Below, in pieces: positions 49,484-58,044 of a stretch of DNA of 64,000 nt. The stretch covers positions 1 through 64,000 of the forward strand of contig CAZZVE010000013.1 of the NCBI GenBank assembly GCA_964657325.1, in the 5' to 3' direction. The DNA comes from JBBQVS01 sp964657325 (GTDB taxonomy: Bacteria; Chloroflexota; Ktedonobacteria; Ktedonobacterales; Ktedonobacteraceae). Numbering within the stretch: the stretch's first letter is position 1; the number at the start of each line of letters is the position of its first letter. The position numbers and the translations under genes were made by a program. Below the pieces are notes generated by a model, which saw only the letters and a program-made list of their open reading frames with translations, searched no databases and was not told the DNA's origin.

Positions 49484-50731
49484 ATGACAGACGAATACGA
49501 TGTGTTAATTGTGGGTGGTGGACCTGCTGGATTGGCGGCGGCTGAGGCGGCGGCAAAACAGGGAGTACGCACACTGATATTAGAACGACAAAACGAGATT
49601 GGTTATCCAGTACATACGAGTGGTGGCAGCTGGGTAAGCGATATGAAGGCACTCAACATCCCTGAACATCTTTACCATCCTATCACAAAGGTTGTATTTC
49701 TTTCTCCACAGCGCGAAGTGCCCTTACAATACAATCCAGCCGTTGCATGTGTGATTGATGTACGTGGTGTCTATCAGCATCTCGCAGGTCGTGCCATCGC
49801 AGCAGGAGCGGAACTCCGCATGCGCCATATCGTCGAGCAGACGCTATTAGAGAATGACTGTGTAGTAGGCGTTACCGCGAAAAATCATGTGAGTGAGCGT
49901 CTCACTTTTAAAGCACCTGTCACAATTGACGCAAGTGGTTTCTCACGTCATATTGGGGTACGCACCGACATGGGGAAGGCATTTCACCGCTATGGCTATG
50001 GTGCTGAATACGATATGTATGCCCCGAATTATCCGCAGGATGAACTCTATCTCATCATGGGTAGTGCTTTTGCCCCGCGAGGGTATGCGTGGGTCTTTCC
50101 GCGTGGCAATGGACGAGTTCGCCTTGGTGTTGGTGTTCTGCATCCCGATAGCGACGATGATGCACGTGTTTACCTCGATAGTATTGTCCGTGATATTCCA
50201 CAGTTAACTGAGAAATTCAAGGGTGCCAGCCCTGTTGAATATCATACAGGTCTTTTTCCATCGGAAGGAGCAGTAGAACGCTTCTCAAGAAACGGACTGC
50301 TTCTAGCTGGTGACGCGGGTGGTCACGGCTCAACACTTGTTGGCGAAGGAATCCGTTTTGCGATCTACTCCGGTCAAATGGCTGGTAAGGTCGCTGCTGA
50401 TGCGGTGAAAGCTGGCAACACATCGGCAGCATTCCTGGAACGCTTCGATAAGCAGTGGCGTGTACGTTTTGGGCGTGATATGGACATCTCGTATATGATT
50501 AACAAGCGCATTGCTAGCTATAGCGATGAACAGTGGGATAGCTCTCTTGATTTAATGAAACGGCTCACACCTGCTCAAATGGCTCAAGCACTACGCGGAG
50601 ACTTCAACGCAGGTCTTGTCATGGGTATTCTTGCTCGCAACCCTAGCTTAATCGCTACAGGTGGCAAAAAGTTTCTTGACCTGATGCTTGAACGCATCAA
50701 TAAACCCTCTCTCATTCCAGCAGAGGGATAG
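49484..50731 (+). CDS. geranylgeranyl reductase family FAD oxidoreductase
   Basis: 415 residues. The FAD dinucleotide-binding motif YDVLIVGGGPAGLAAAEAAA and the acidic ribose-binding LILERQ begin the protein. GYPVHTSGGSW follows, then the second FAD motif RNGLLLAGDAGGHGSTLVGE, all typical of geranylgeranyl/digeranylgeranyl-glycerophospholipid reductases, which saturate isoprenoid chains. The real substrate (menaquinone, carotenoid or lipid side chain) is unknown. GAAGG precedes ATG 49484. A Ddn-like protein gene follows after 19 nt and may be a redox partner. Confidence 0.88.
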   Translation: MTDEYDVLIVGGGPAGLAAAEAAAKQGVRTLILERQNEIGYPVHTSGGSWVSDMKALNIPEHLYHPITKVVFLSPQREVPLQYNPAVACVIDVRGVYQHLAGRAIAAGAELRMRHIVEQTLLENDCVVGVTAKNHVSERLTFKAPVTIDASGFSRHIGVRTDMGKAFHRYGYGAEYDMYAPNYPQDELYLIMGSAFAPRGYAWVFPRGNGRVRLGVGVLHPDSDDDARVYLDSIVRDIPQLTEKFKGASPVEYHTGLFPSEGAVERFSRNGLLLAGDAGGHGSTLVGEGIRFAIYSGQMAGKVAADAVKAGNTSAAFLERFDKQWRVRFGRDMDISYMINKRIASYSDEQWDSSLDLMKRLTPAQMAQALRGDFNAGLVMGILARNPSLIATGGKKFLDLMLERINKPSLIPAEG

Positions 50732-50750
50732 TAAAGGAAAACGTACTCGT

Positions 50751-51215
50751 ATGGCTGTAGATAACACTCCTCAACATACACCAAGAACACCGCCAAAGTT
50801 ATTGAACCAAATTATGACATTTCTACTCCAATCTCCACTACAAGGACTATTGGGTAGCCAGCTCATCCTGTTGACATTTACAGGGCGGAAAAGTGGTAAG
50901 ACCTATACAACGCCTTTAGGGTACACAAAACATGGCGATACCGTCGTATTGTTCACAGATCACGCGTGGTATAAGAACTTGCTTGAACATCCTTCCGTCA
51001 CACTACACTTACAGGGCAAACAGTTGAAAGGGACCGCAGAGGTCATTCATGATGACAAGGAACTGATTGCTAAAGAACTGACAGCATTTGTGCGAGAGCG
51101 TCCAGGTGCTGCAAGAGCGTATACGGTAACGCTTGATGCAGCAAAACAACCTGAGCCTGCATCCGTACAACGAGCAGCGCAACTATTTACGCTCATTTAT
51201 GTTCATCTTACATAG
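50751..51215 (+). CDS. deazaflavin (F420)-dependent nitroreductase-like protein, Ddn family
   Basis: 154 residues. A split-barrel flavin fold: LGSQLILLTFTGRKSGKTYT, then TPLGYTKHGDTVVLFTDHAW and NLLEHPSVTLHLQGK, all typical of the DDN/nitroreductase family, which use F420 or FMN. The cofactor here is not proven. ATG 50751 gives the family N-terminus; an in-frame start inside the previous gene is rejected. It is in an operon with the flavoprotein upstream. Confidence 0.87.
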   Translation: MAVDNTPQHTPRTPPKLLNQIMTFLLQSPLQGLLGSQLILLTFTGRKSGKTYTTPLGYTKHGDTVVLFTDHAWYKNLLEHPSVTLHLQGKQLKGTAEVIHDDKELIAKELTAFVRERPGAARAYTVTLDAAKQPEPASVQRAAQLFTLIYVHLT

Positions 51216-51218
51216 CTG

Positions 51219-51264
51219 AAAACATGCGTCGTGATGCTAAAGAGCATTACGACGCATGTTTTCT
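51219..51264 (+). terminator. terminator of the flavoprotein operon
   Basis: 20-bp stem with a single G-U pair (51219-51238 with 51243-51262), loop AAAG, ending in TTTTCT. It begins 4 nt after the Ddn-like stop. Confidence 0.88.
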
Positions 51265-51290
51265 ATTGAGAACATTAGCTTATGAAGTGT

Positions 51291-52937
51291 TTACTTCTGC
51301 CAATCTGCTGGAAGCGGATAGAATGACTTCTTTCCATTATCAATGACAAACATACCTTCTTTTCCTGCATTGGTGAAATCGCTCACGTAGAAGAAACACA
51401 GCTTGCCATTGACAACTACACCTTCACCTGGACTCCCTATTCCTCCATTCATGCTCACGCTACGAGTCCATTTCCACTCAATAGCACCTGTTTGCATATT
51501 GAGAGAGTAGTAGCTTTCATCATATGTACCAGTATTTGTATTGTCTTTCGTTTGCTGCTTAATGTTTCCTATGCCTTGATAGTAAGTATGTCCATCACTG
51601 GTAGTTAGCAAATTATTCATTTCAAACGTTGTCTTTTTCTGCCAGAGTATAGTATCATCACTACTGCGAATAGCCGTCAAACTTTTATTCCCAGCGACGA
51701 CTACTATTCCTTTACTAACTGCAATAGGACTACTACTCAGTGCTATTGAGCTATCACATCCAAGGTGATCAAACGTTTTTATAACCTGCCCACTACTCTC
51801 TTGTAAAACAGAAAGCTTGCTTTCACAGCTATTTGCCTGAGAATGAGTGTCCACAATGTAGACCTTACCGCTTACGGCAGCTAAACTGTTATAGCCAGTA
51901 AACTGCCTGTTCTTGTCGCTCCAGAGGACAGCACCAGTACTAGCTTTAAGTGCGTAGAGGCCATCGATATAGGTGAACGCTGTGTCTTTTGTCGCTGCAA
52001 TCGGCACAATATTACATGTTGGACTTCCATTTACTATTGTTACAGTTCCTGATTGCGTTACTTGAGCACCTTTACACGTTGGAAGAGGCTTCTTATGCCA
52101 AATCAATTTCCCACTATCAATATCCACTGCATAGGCACCGCTCGGTGCGCCAAAGAAGATGGTATTGCCAGCAGCTATCGCAGAACTGGGTGAATTACTA
52201 TTTTGAGGGACGCCAGGGTATACTGGATCATTCTTGATGGAATACGTCCAGAGAACCCGCCCACTAGAAGCATCGAGGGCATACATAGTACCATCATAAC
52301 CGGGTGCAAAGACTTTCCCTTGATACTGAGTCATGAGCGACGTATTCAGTTTCGTTTGCAAGTGCGTGCGCCAGATGACAGAACCGTTGTTGGGATTAAA
52401 GGCATAGATATTGGCCCTTCCTGCGTTCCCTGGAATTTCCGGGTTATAGTAAACGGCGTTTTGTGTAGATGTAGGAACGTCGCCAGTGCTACTTACCGGG
52501 TTTCTATGAGAAAAGAGTAAAAAAGCACTAGTAGCTATCGCCGCAACTACAAGCACTGCCGCTAGCGTACTCATGACTTGCAAAAATCTTCTCATAGTTC
52601 CTTTAGGCTGGCTCTTGTTGCTTGGTATCACAAACATCCCTGTTTCCTGTTCGGTGATCGTATGTTTTTTCATGTCCATTCCTATATATTCCCTCTTGGT
52701 TTGTGCAAGTAGGTGAACTGGTAATTGCTCACGTGGTAGGACTGCTGGTAAGCCTTTTAGTAATACATCCATTTGGTGATATTGCTTTAGCACAGATGAG
52801 CAGGCCAAACACATCGTAATGTGCCTCTCGGTTTCTTCTTTCTCTGGTGAAGAAAGGTCATGTAACTGTAAGGCAGATAGTTTCTCGGCCCACTGAGGGC
52901 AAGGTTGTGGTAATGTATCTCTTGTTTGCTCTCTCAT
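51291..52937 (-). CDS. anti-sigma factor with PQQ-like beta-propeller sensor
   Basis: 548 residues. Residues about 10-65 are a zinc-finger anti-sigma domain (HITMCLACSSVL, His-x3-Cys-x2-Cys pattern). One membrane span follows near 125 (VMSTLAAVLVVAAIATSAFL). The outer 390 residues are PQQ-enzyme-like propeller blades with repeated GxVxWR/LW motifs (NNGSVIWRTHL, SSGRVLWTYSI, DSGKLIWHKKP, STGAVLWSDKN). The propeller may sense an extracytoplasmic ligand. Start ATG 52937 overlaps the sigma-factor stop as ATGA, the usual sign of coupled synthesis of a sigma/anti-sigma pair. Confidence 0.88.
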   Translation of the reverse strand: MREQTRDTLPQPCPQWAEKLSALQLHDLSSPEKEETERHITMCLACSSVLKQYHQMDVLLKGLPAVLPREQLPVHLLAQTKREYIGMDMKKHTITEQETGMFVIPSNKSQPKGTMRRFLQVMSTLAAVLVVAAIATSAFLLFSHRNPVSSTGDVPTSTQNAVYYNPEIPGNAGRANIYAFNPNNGSVIWRTHLQTKLNTSLMTQYQGKVFAPGYDGTMYALDASSGRVLWTYSIKNDPVYPGVPQNSNSPSSAIAAGNTIFFGAPSGAYAVDIDSGKLIWHKKPLPTCKGAQVTQSGTVTIVNGSPTCNIVPIAATKDTAFTYIDGLYALKASTGAVLWSDKNRQFTGYNSLAAVSGKVYIVDTHSQANSCESKLSVLQESSGQVIKTFDHLGCDSSIALSSSPIAVSKGIVVVAGNKSLTAIRSSDDTILWQKKTTFEMNNLLTTSDGHTYYQGIGNIKQQTKDNTNTGTYDESYYSLNMQTGAIEWKWTRSVSMNGGIGSPGEGVVVNGKLCFFYVSDFTNAGKEGMFVIDNGKKSFYPLPADWQK

Positions 52938-53503
52938 AGCGTGTTCCCTTCCATACGTAGATACACCAGACGAAATTGTTCTCGCCCACGGCACACGTAC
53001 GCTCCTACCGACGTTTCGCTAATTCCTAACATTTCTGCGACTTCTTTTTGTGAAAATCCTAGGATAATGCGAAGTATCAAGCATGTGCGTTGCTTTGGAG
53101 AAACTTGTGCAAGTGTATGCTGTACTATCTCCGTTTCGCTCACGCGTTCCTCTGGCCCAGAAACGCTAAGTTGAGTGTCTATCTTTCCCTCCTCTAACTC
53201 TTCCTGACCTACCCAGAATGTCAATCGTCTCCTTCTCAGATGCGAATATCCTACGTTTGTAGCGATCTGATAAAGCCACACTTTGAAAGACAGTACTTCA
53301 TGCAAGCGCGGCAAGCTTTTCCAGGCTCGTAGAAATGTCTCCTGTGCGAGATCGCGTCCTTCCTCTGCGTTACCCACCATGTGGGCTAAATAAGTACAAA
53401 TTGCCGTATGAAAGTGTTCAAAGAGCATAGTAAAGGCTGTAGAGTCCCCATCTTGTGCCCGCACTACCAAATCCTCCAATGCATTATCTATAGGAATAGA
53501 CAT
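52934..53503 (-). CDS. ECF RNA polymerase sigma factor
   Basis: 189 residues. Sigma region 2 reads FEHFHTAICTYLAHMVGNAE, then EGRDLAQETFLRAWKSL. Region 4 has LAQVSPKQRTCLILRIILGF and a helix-turn-helix SQKEVAEMLGISETSVGAYV. No sigma region 3 is present, as expected for the ECF group. AAGGA precedes ATG 53503. It is cotranscribed with its anti-sigma partner, and the pair is probably autoregulated. Confidence 0.92.
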   Translation of the reverse strand: MSIPIDNALEDLVVRAQDGDSTAFTMLFEHFHTAICTYLAHMVGNAEEGRDLAQETFLRAWKSLPRLHEVLSFKVWLYQIATNVGYSHLRRRRLTFWVGQEELEEGKIDTQLSVSGPEERVSETEIVQHTLAQVSPKQRTCLILRIILGFSQKEVAEMLGISETSVGAYVCRGREQFRLVYLRMEGNTL

Positions 53504-53746
53504 AGTTACAATCCTTACTCATATACTGCTATTATTTTGTTTTGCTATCTCTTAGGACGCATAATTATTGCTGAATCTTGTGGCATCTCCTCGTTTATCT
53601 ACAGCTCAGTTACATTTATACAAAGATGGGCAAGAAGTTCGAGAATGTATTGATTGAAGGGCAAGTGTGGGAATACTTTTTCTAAGTATCATGTTTCAGT
53701 AAGTAGATATATTCTTACATTACTTCATACTTATTAGGAGCTAATC

Positions 53747-54019
53747 GTGACTGAATCTACCACACAAACACCAAAGACTGAGGAAAAAGTTGTTATGTAC
53801 GCCACCACATGGTGTGGCGATTGCCGTATGGCGAAACGCTGGCTTGATTCGCACGGCGTTGCTTATGACTACATAAACATTGAGGAAGACGACGATGCAG
53901 CAGAGTATGTCGTAAAGGTCAACAACGGCGCACGTAGCGTACCTACCATCGTTTTTCCTGACGGCTCCGTACTTGTTGAGCCAAGCGCACGCGAACTTGC
54001 CGCTAAATTCTCAGCGTAA
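53747..54019 (+). CDS. glutaredoxin/mycoredoxin-like protein
   Basis: 90 residues of the thioredoxin fold. The active site CGDC (Cys23, Cys26) in YATTWCGDCRMAKRWL and the cis-Pro in RSVPTIVFPDGS are as in mycoredoxin-1-like proteins of Actinobacteria and relatives. They reduce mixed disulfides with mycothiol or other low-molecular thiols; the thiol used here is unknown. It starts with GTG 53747, with AGGAG about 8 nt upstream. Confidence 0.9.
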   Translation: MTESTTQTPKTEEKVVMYATTWCGDCRMAKRWLDSHGVAYDYINIEEDDDAAEYVVKVNNGARSVPTIVFPDGSVLVEPSARELAAKFSA

Positions 54020-54046
54020 TACTCTTTTACATACTTAATTGACTGC

Positions 54047-54120
54047 TACTTTTACTCACAAGAGAAGGCCATGATGAACAATGTATTGTCCATCATGGCC
54101 TTCTCTTGTGAGTAAAAGTA
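54047..54120. terminator. very long bidirectional hairpin
   Basis: Perfect 30-bp stem (54047-54076 with 54091-54120), extended by an inner ACAAT/ATTGT pairing. It fills the space between the glutaredoxin and NTF2 stops. TACTTTTACT at its outer end gives T-rich tails to both strands. Confidence 0.85.
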
Positions 54121-54122
54121 CT

Positions 54123-54521
54123 TTATACCTGCTTTAGCTGCTCTACCATTGCCGCTCCTAGAGCTTGCAATCCGTTCGCTGGTCTTACCATCACCTCAAA
54201 GTCGGTAATGAGTCCCTCTTGGTCAAATTGCAAGAGGTCAACACCTTTCACTTGTAATTCTCCGACATAGGCACTAAATTCGAGCGTTACACTATCATCG
54301 CTAACAAACTGACGGTGATAGGTAAAATCCCTAAAGACGCGAACAGCACTTTTCAAATAGCGCATCGCCTCCGTTTTCCCTTGTATCGGTCGCCAGACGA
54401 AGGGCGAGTGAAAGATTACTGTGTCAGCTAACGCCTCTTCCAGCATCTGTACATCATTCTCGACAACAAATTTATGCCACTTTACAAGGCCATCCGGTGT
54501 TGTCCTGCTTATATCAAGCAT
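54123..54521 (-). CDS. NTF2/SnoaL-like protein
   Basis: 132 residues with the cone-shaped NTF2 fold: LVKWHKFVVENDVQMLEEAL, then ADTVIFHSPFVWRPIQGKTE, and strands with FDQEGLITDFEVMVRPANGL. Members bind or isomerise small hydrophobic ligands, or are simple ligand-binding dimers. No catalytic Asp/His pair can be assigned. GGGAGG lies before ATG 54521. It is 36 nt downstream of the EthD-like gene, likely the same transcript. Confidence 0.82.
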   Translation of the reverse strand: MLDISRTTPDGLVKWHKFVVENDVQMLEEALADTVIFHSPFVWRPIQGKTEAMRYLKSAVRVFRDFTYHRQFVSDDSVTLEFSAYVGELQVKGVDLLQFDQEGLITDFEVMVRPANGLQALGAAMVEQLKQV

Positions 54522-54557
54522 AGTGTTTCCTCCCTTTTCTCTGATGAAGGAAGCGTT

Positions 54558-54884
54558 TTAACTGATCGAAACAGCATCATATATTCGTACTTCGCCTATA
54601 ACAAGAGAGACACCGCCAGTCGCAAAATTTTGTGTATCACCCGCTGCGGCTTGACCTTCAGCCGACTGTAAACCCGCTTGCAATGCTTCCATATTATCAA
54701 AATAAAGTTCCGCAATCTGATAGTAAGGCGTCTTCTCCTGTGGATTGATCGCTGTTGGCTTATTAGCGATATAGCCTTTGAGTCCTGGAATCTTCATTGC
54801 TAAGGGACTGTGTGTGTTCTGGTAGTACTCATCGAAGGTAGCAGGGTCTTGAGGATGACCGTAGAGCGCGGTTAACTGAATCAT
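54558..54884 (-). CDS. EthD family protein
   Basis: 108 residues, a dimeric alpha-beta barrel of the EthD type: LTALYGHPQDPATFDEYYQN, then HSPLAMKIPGLKGYI, and YYQIAELYFDNMEALQAGL. EthD is needed for ETBE degradation in Rhodococcus, but the family role is broad and unclear. AAGGAG precedes ATG 54884. It is probably cotranscribed with the NTF2-like gene. Confidence 0.87.
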   Translation of the reverse strand: MIQLTALYGHPQDPATFDEYYQNTHSPLAMKIPGLKGYIANKPTAINPQEKTPYYQIAELYFDNMEALQAGLQSAEGQAAAGDTQNFATGGVSLVIGEVRIYDAVSIS

Positions 54885-54975
54885 GGTATCTCCTTACAGT
54901 GAAATAGCTTTCAGCATCAACATCAATGTTGATAACTCTCAAGAAGTATACCCTCTTATGCTTATACAAAACAAG

Positions 54976-55049
54976 TGAGGCCAGGGCACCCGCAAGGGGA
55001 TGCCATCGTCGCATGGGAGGGGCATCCCCTTGCGGGTGCCCTGGCCTCA
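54976..55049. repeat. family A palindromic repeat, copy 4
   Basis: Perfect 29-bp inverted arms (54976-55004 and 55021-55049) with core CAGGGCACCCGCAAGGGGAT. The outer GTCAAA/TTTGAC borders of copies 2 and 3 are missing. TTACGTAAACGCCTATGGGG at 55071 matches the DNA beside copy 1. A T-run at 55061-55066 follows. Confidence 0.85.
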
Positions 55050-55138
55050 CAGGAGACCTCTTTTTTACCCTTACGTAAACGCCTATGGGGCTTGCCCTGT
55101 CATGTGTTTTTGCCTGCTCATATCCTCCCTCAGCAAAA

Positions 55139-56182
55139 CTACTTGACCATATCATGGACTTTCACTTGTCCAGTTGTTGTCCTTTGCTTTGTAGACGCAA
55201 GAATTGCACGTGCAATTCTATCTGCTACCTGTTTGCTATTGAGATAACTCATGTGAGCACCTCCAGCGTGGAGCATGGTAAGAGGACTCTCATTGAATAA
55301 CTGTCCTAAGTGGTCCGCAAATGTCACATTTTTAAGGATAACATCTTCTACCTCGACATATTTTCTATCCCGATCTACCATATCAGGCATCAGTGGATCA
55401 AGTGGTGAGGCCAATGGATCACCAGGATGGGCAAAATTGAGCCAGGGAAGTCGCTTGTCTTTATCTCCTAACTTTGTGGGAATACGTTCAAGAAATTGCT
55501 GAAGCCTCGGCGTGATATCATGCGTGTTCACAATTTCATTCTTGCCATTTCTTTGCTCCACATTACTTTGATCTACATCCATCAGGCTAAAGAGGCCAAG
55601 TGGTGAACCCATTGTAGAAATGCTGGCAAGTCGTATACCCTGCGTCCAATTAGGCTCTACTCCATAGATACCCTCGCGTATAGCCTTGACACTCTCATAC
55701 CCAGGAGTTCCTTCCTCATCCCAACGTGCACTGAAGAGAATATCGAAGAGCACAACGGTACCGAGGCTATGCGCGACCAGATGTATACGATCTTCAGCAT
55801 TTGAGGCAAGCACGGCTGGTCCTAGTTGTGTAAAGACATCGGCTTTCAATTTATTGGCAACTCTAGCACCAACATAGCGACTCATATAGAGAGCGACATC
55901 ACCCGCGAATTCCAGCAAGACACTACTGCGCATTTTCTTGAACCAAAACTTCTTCCACTTCTCAGGTGAGTGTTTATATTCTTTGAGTAACCCGTTTTCG
56001 GCAGAAACTCCCTCACTTCCCCAGTAAAGAGGGACTTTGACCAAATGACGGGTGGAAGCACCATTCTCCTGACGAGCAACAGATGCTTGAATAAGCGAAA
56101 AGAGCGCATCAGCATATGTTGGTGGTTCAACTTTCTCGCGTGTATTGACACCATGAATAAAAACAATATAATCTATTGCCAT
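55139..56182 (-). CDS. alpha/beta hydrolase (lipase-like)
   Basis: 347 residues. The opening YIVFIHGVNTRE is the oxyanion-hole strand, and VAHSLGTVVLFDILF holds the nucleophile Ser of a GXSXG-type elbow. The Asp probably lies in a later NFAHPGDPLASPLDP segment and the His in LHAGGAHMSYLNSKQVADR. No signal peptide is seen. The layout resembles cytosolic DUF900/PGAP1-like serine hydrolases. The substrate is unknown. AAAGGAGG precedes ATG 56182. It is monocistronic. Confidence 0.82.
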   Translation of the reverse strand: MAIDYIVFIHGVNTREKVEPPTYADALFSLIQASVARQENGASTRHLVKVPLYWGSEGVSAENGLLKEYKHSPEKWKKFWFKKMRSSVLLEFAGDVALYMSRYVGARVANKLKADVFTQLGPAVLASNAEDRIHLVAHSLGTVVLFDILFSARWDEEGTPGYESVKAIREGIYGVEPNWTQGIRLASISTMGSPLGLFSLMDVDQSNVEQRNGKNEIVNTHDITPRLQQFLERIPTKLGDKDKRLPWLNFAHPGDPLASPLDPLMPDMVDRDRKYVEVEDVILKNVTFADHLGQLFNESPLTMLHAGGAHMSYLNSKQVADRIARAILASTKQRTTTGQVKVHDMVK

Positions 56183-56374
56183 AATCGGAGCCTCCTTTAC
56201 AATGAATCCTTTGTAGTAAGAAAAGAACGTTCTATCCTGTTTTCACTAAAGACGTTCATCATCTCGCTTTTTTGTGTATAGCTTATACAGCTCACAGAGG
56301 GTATAGACAAATTTTCTAGCGTACAATAATAACAACAAAAAGAAGTCTTGAAATAGCAACAAGAGGTAAGAAAC

Positions 56375-57556
56375 ATGACAACGCATCCAGGACTACAGAA
56401 TGGTCCTATTTATCTTGATTATAACGCGACCACGCCCGTTGATTCTCTTGTGGTTGAGGCAATACTACCGTACCTCTCAATACACTTTGGGAATCCCTCA
56501 AGCACACATGCATATGGATTGCCTACACGACAAGCTATTGACAAAGCGCGCGTGCAAGTCGCACAACTGCTACATTGCCAGGCATCAGAGATTATTTTCA
56601 CGGGCTGTGGCTCTGAAAGCGATACGCTCGCAATTCGTGGTGCTGCACTTATGGCACGGCATCGTGGCAACCATATCATCACACAAGTCACCGAGCATCC
56701 CGCTGTGCTGAACATATGTAAATCACTCGAACGTCTGCATGACTTTCGTATAACATATCTCCCTGTTGACGCGCAGGGACGTGTACATAGTGAGGATGTA
56801 GAAGCTGCTATCAGTGATCAGACTGTACTAGTCACAATCATGCATGCGAATAATGAGACGGGGACACTACAGCCTATCGCTGAAATAGCCGAGATCGCAC
56901 ATCGTCACGGTGCGCTCATGCATACAGACGCTTCACAATCTGTTGGGAAAATTCCAACATTGGTAGACGAACTTGGTGTTGATTTGCTAACGGTGGCAGG
57001 CCACAAGTTGTATGCCCCAAAGGGTATTGGCGCACTCTATGTGAGAGATAGTCTACAACTTGAGCCAGCAATCTATGGTGGCGGACAAGAGCGCGGACGT
57101 AGGGCAGGAACAGAGAACGTAGCATACATGGTAGGTCTAGGGTTTGCATGTGAGTTAGCGTATGAGCAGTTAGCGTCAAGCCAAGTACGTCTACGACATC
57201 TACGCGATCTGCTTCAGCAGAGACTGGAGCAACAACTACCAGACTCTGTGCATCTCAATGGACATCGTACAGAACGCTTGCCCAACACGTTAAATATACA
57301 TGTTGATGATGTTGTAGGTGAAGAGGTACTTGCTACCACGCCTGAGATTGCTAGCTCAACTGGCTCTGCCTGTCATGAAGGTAATACAGAACCTTCGTCC
57401 GTGCTTACCGCAATGGGGCTTTCACGCGAACAAGCACTCGGTGCGCTACGCCTGACGCTTGGACGATGGACTACAGAAGCGGAAGTGGAACAGGCGTCTG
57501 TTTTGTTAGCAAAAAGTGTAGACGCATTGCGTCAGAAGCGTTACAATAGAGTATAA
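56375..57556 (+). CDS. cysteine desulfurase, NifS/IscS family
   Basis: 393 residues of PLP fold-type I. IYLDYNATTPVD opens the protein. TEHPAVLN carries His108, MHANNETGTLQPI the cofactor contacts, and VAGHKLYAPKG the Schiff-base Lys211. Cys333 in STGSACHEGN is the persulfide Cys. It moves sulfur from cysteine to Fe-S assembly or tRNA thiolation. No iscU or mnmA gene is adjacent, so the partner is unknown. AGAGGTAAG precedes ATG 56375. Confidence 0.92.
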   Translation: MTTHPGLQNGPIYLDYNATTPVDSLVVEAILPYLSIHFGNPSSTHAYGLPTRQAIDKARVQVAQLLHCQASEIIFTGCGSESDTLAIRGAALMARHRGNHIITQVTEHPAVLNICKSLERLHDFRITYLPVDAQGRVHSEDVEAAISDQTVLVTIMHANNETGTLQPIAEIAEIAHRHGALMHTDASQSVGKIPTLVDELGVDLLTVAGHKLYAPKGIGALYVRDSLQLEPAIYGGGQERGRRAGTENVAYMVGLGFACELAYEQLASSQVRLRHLRDLLQQRLEQQLPDSVHLNGHRTERLPNTLNIHVDDVVGEEVLATTPEIASSTGSACHEGNTEPSSVLTAMGLSREQALGALRLTLGRWTTEAEVEQASVLLAKSVDALRQKRYNRV

Positions 57557-57639
57557 GATTTACAGAAAAGCTAGTGTTGAGTATATAAAAAGCAAAAAAG
57601 AGATACAATGAATCGCCTGACTCATGGAGGAGAACACCT

Positions 57640-58017
57640 ATGAAATGCCCTGAATGTCAGTCTACAATCACAAAGAATGATGTCTATTGTAGCCAATGTG
57701 GAGCAGACCTCGCGGTATCTTCCACTGGCCTTGTACCTGTGGAGAAAAATTTGCCTGCACTCCTCTATAACCTGCCTGTACCGCGTGGTGTTGCGGCAAG
57801 TGTGGGAGCAGTAGCTGTGGGTATGGGATTAGAGTTGTTGCGTCGCGGTTTACTTGCTCGCCTCTCGCCATCATCTAAGTCGGTGGAAAGTGCATTGCCA
57901 GCACTTACAGGGATAAAAGACTTGCTATTGCCTCAAAATAACAAGAAACTCCCCAGAGGGTACGAGGTCCACGAGACAGTTGTATATATGCGCCGTGTCA
58001 TTCGCCGCGAGGATTAG
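57640..58017 (+). CDS. zinc-ribbon protein
   Basis: 125 residues. An N-terminal zinc ribbon (CPECQSTITKNDVYCSQCG) is followed by a Pro-rich linker. A small hydrophobic helix (GVAASVGAVAVGMGLELLRR) follows, then a tail with YEVHETVVYMRRVIRRE. The helix could insert in or lie on the membrane. The family is not recognised beyond the ribbon. GGAGGAG precedes ATG 57640. The OCD-family gene follows after 27 nt. Confidence 0.75.
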   Translation: MKCPECQSTITKNDVYCSQCGADLAVSSTGLVPVEKNLPALLYNLPVPRGVAASVGAVAVGMGLELLRRGLLARLSPSSKSVESALPALTGIKDLLLPQNNKKLPRGYEVHETVVYMRRVIRRED

Positions 58018-58044
58018 AGACGCAAGAAATGTAGAGAGTAAAGT

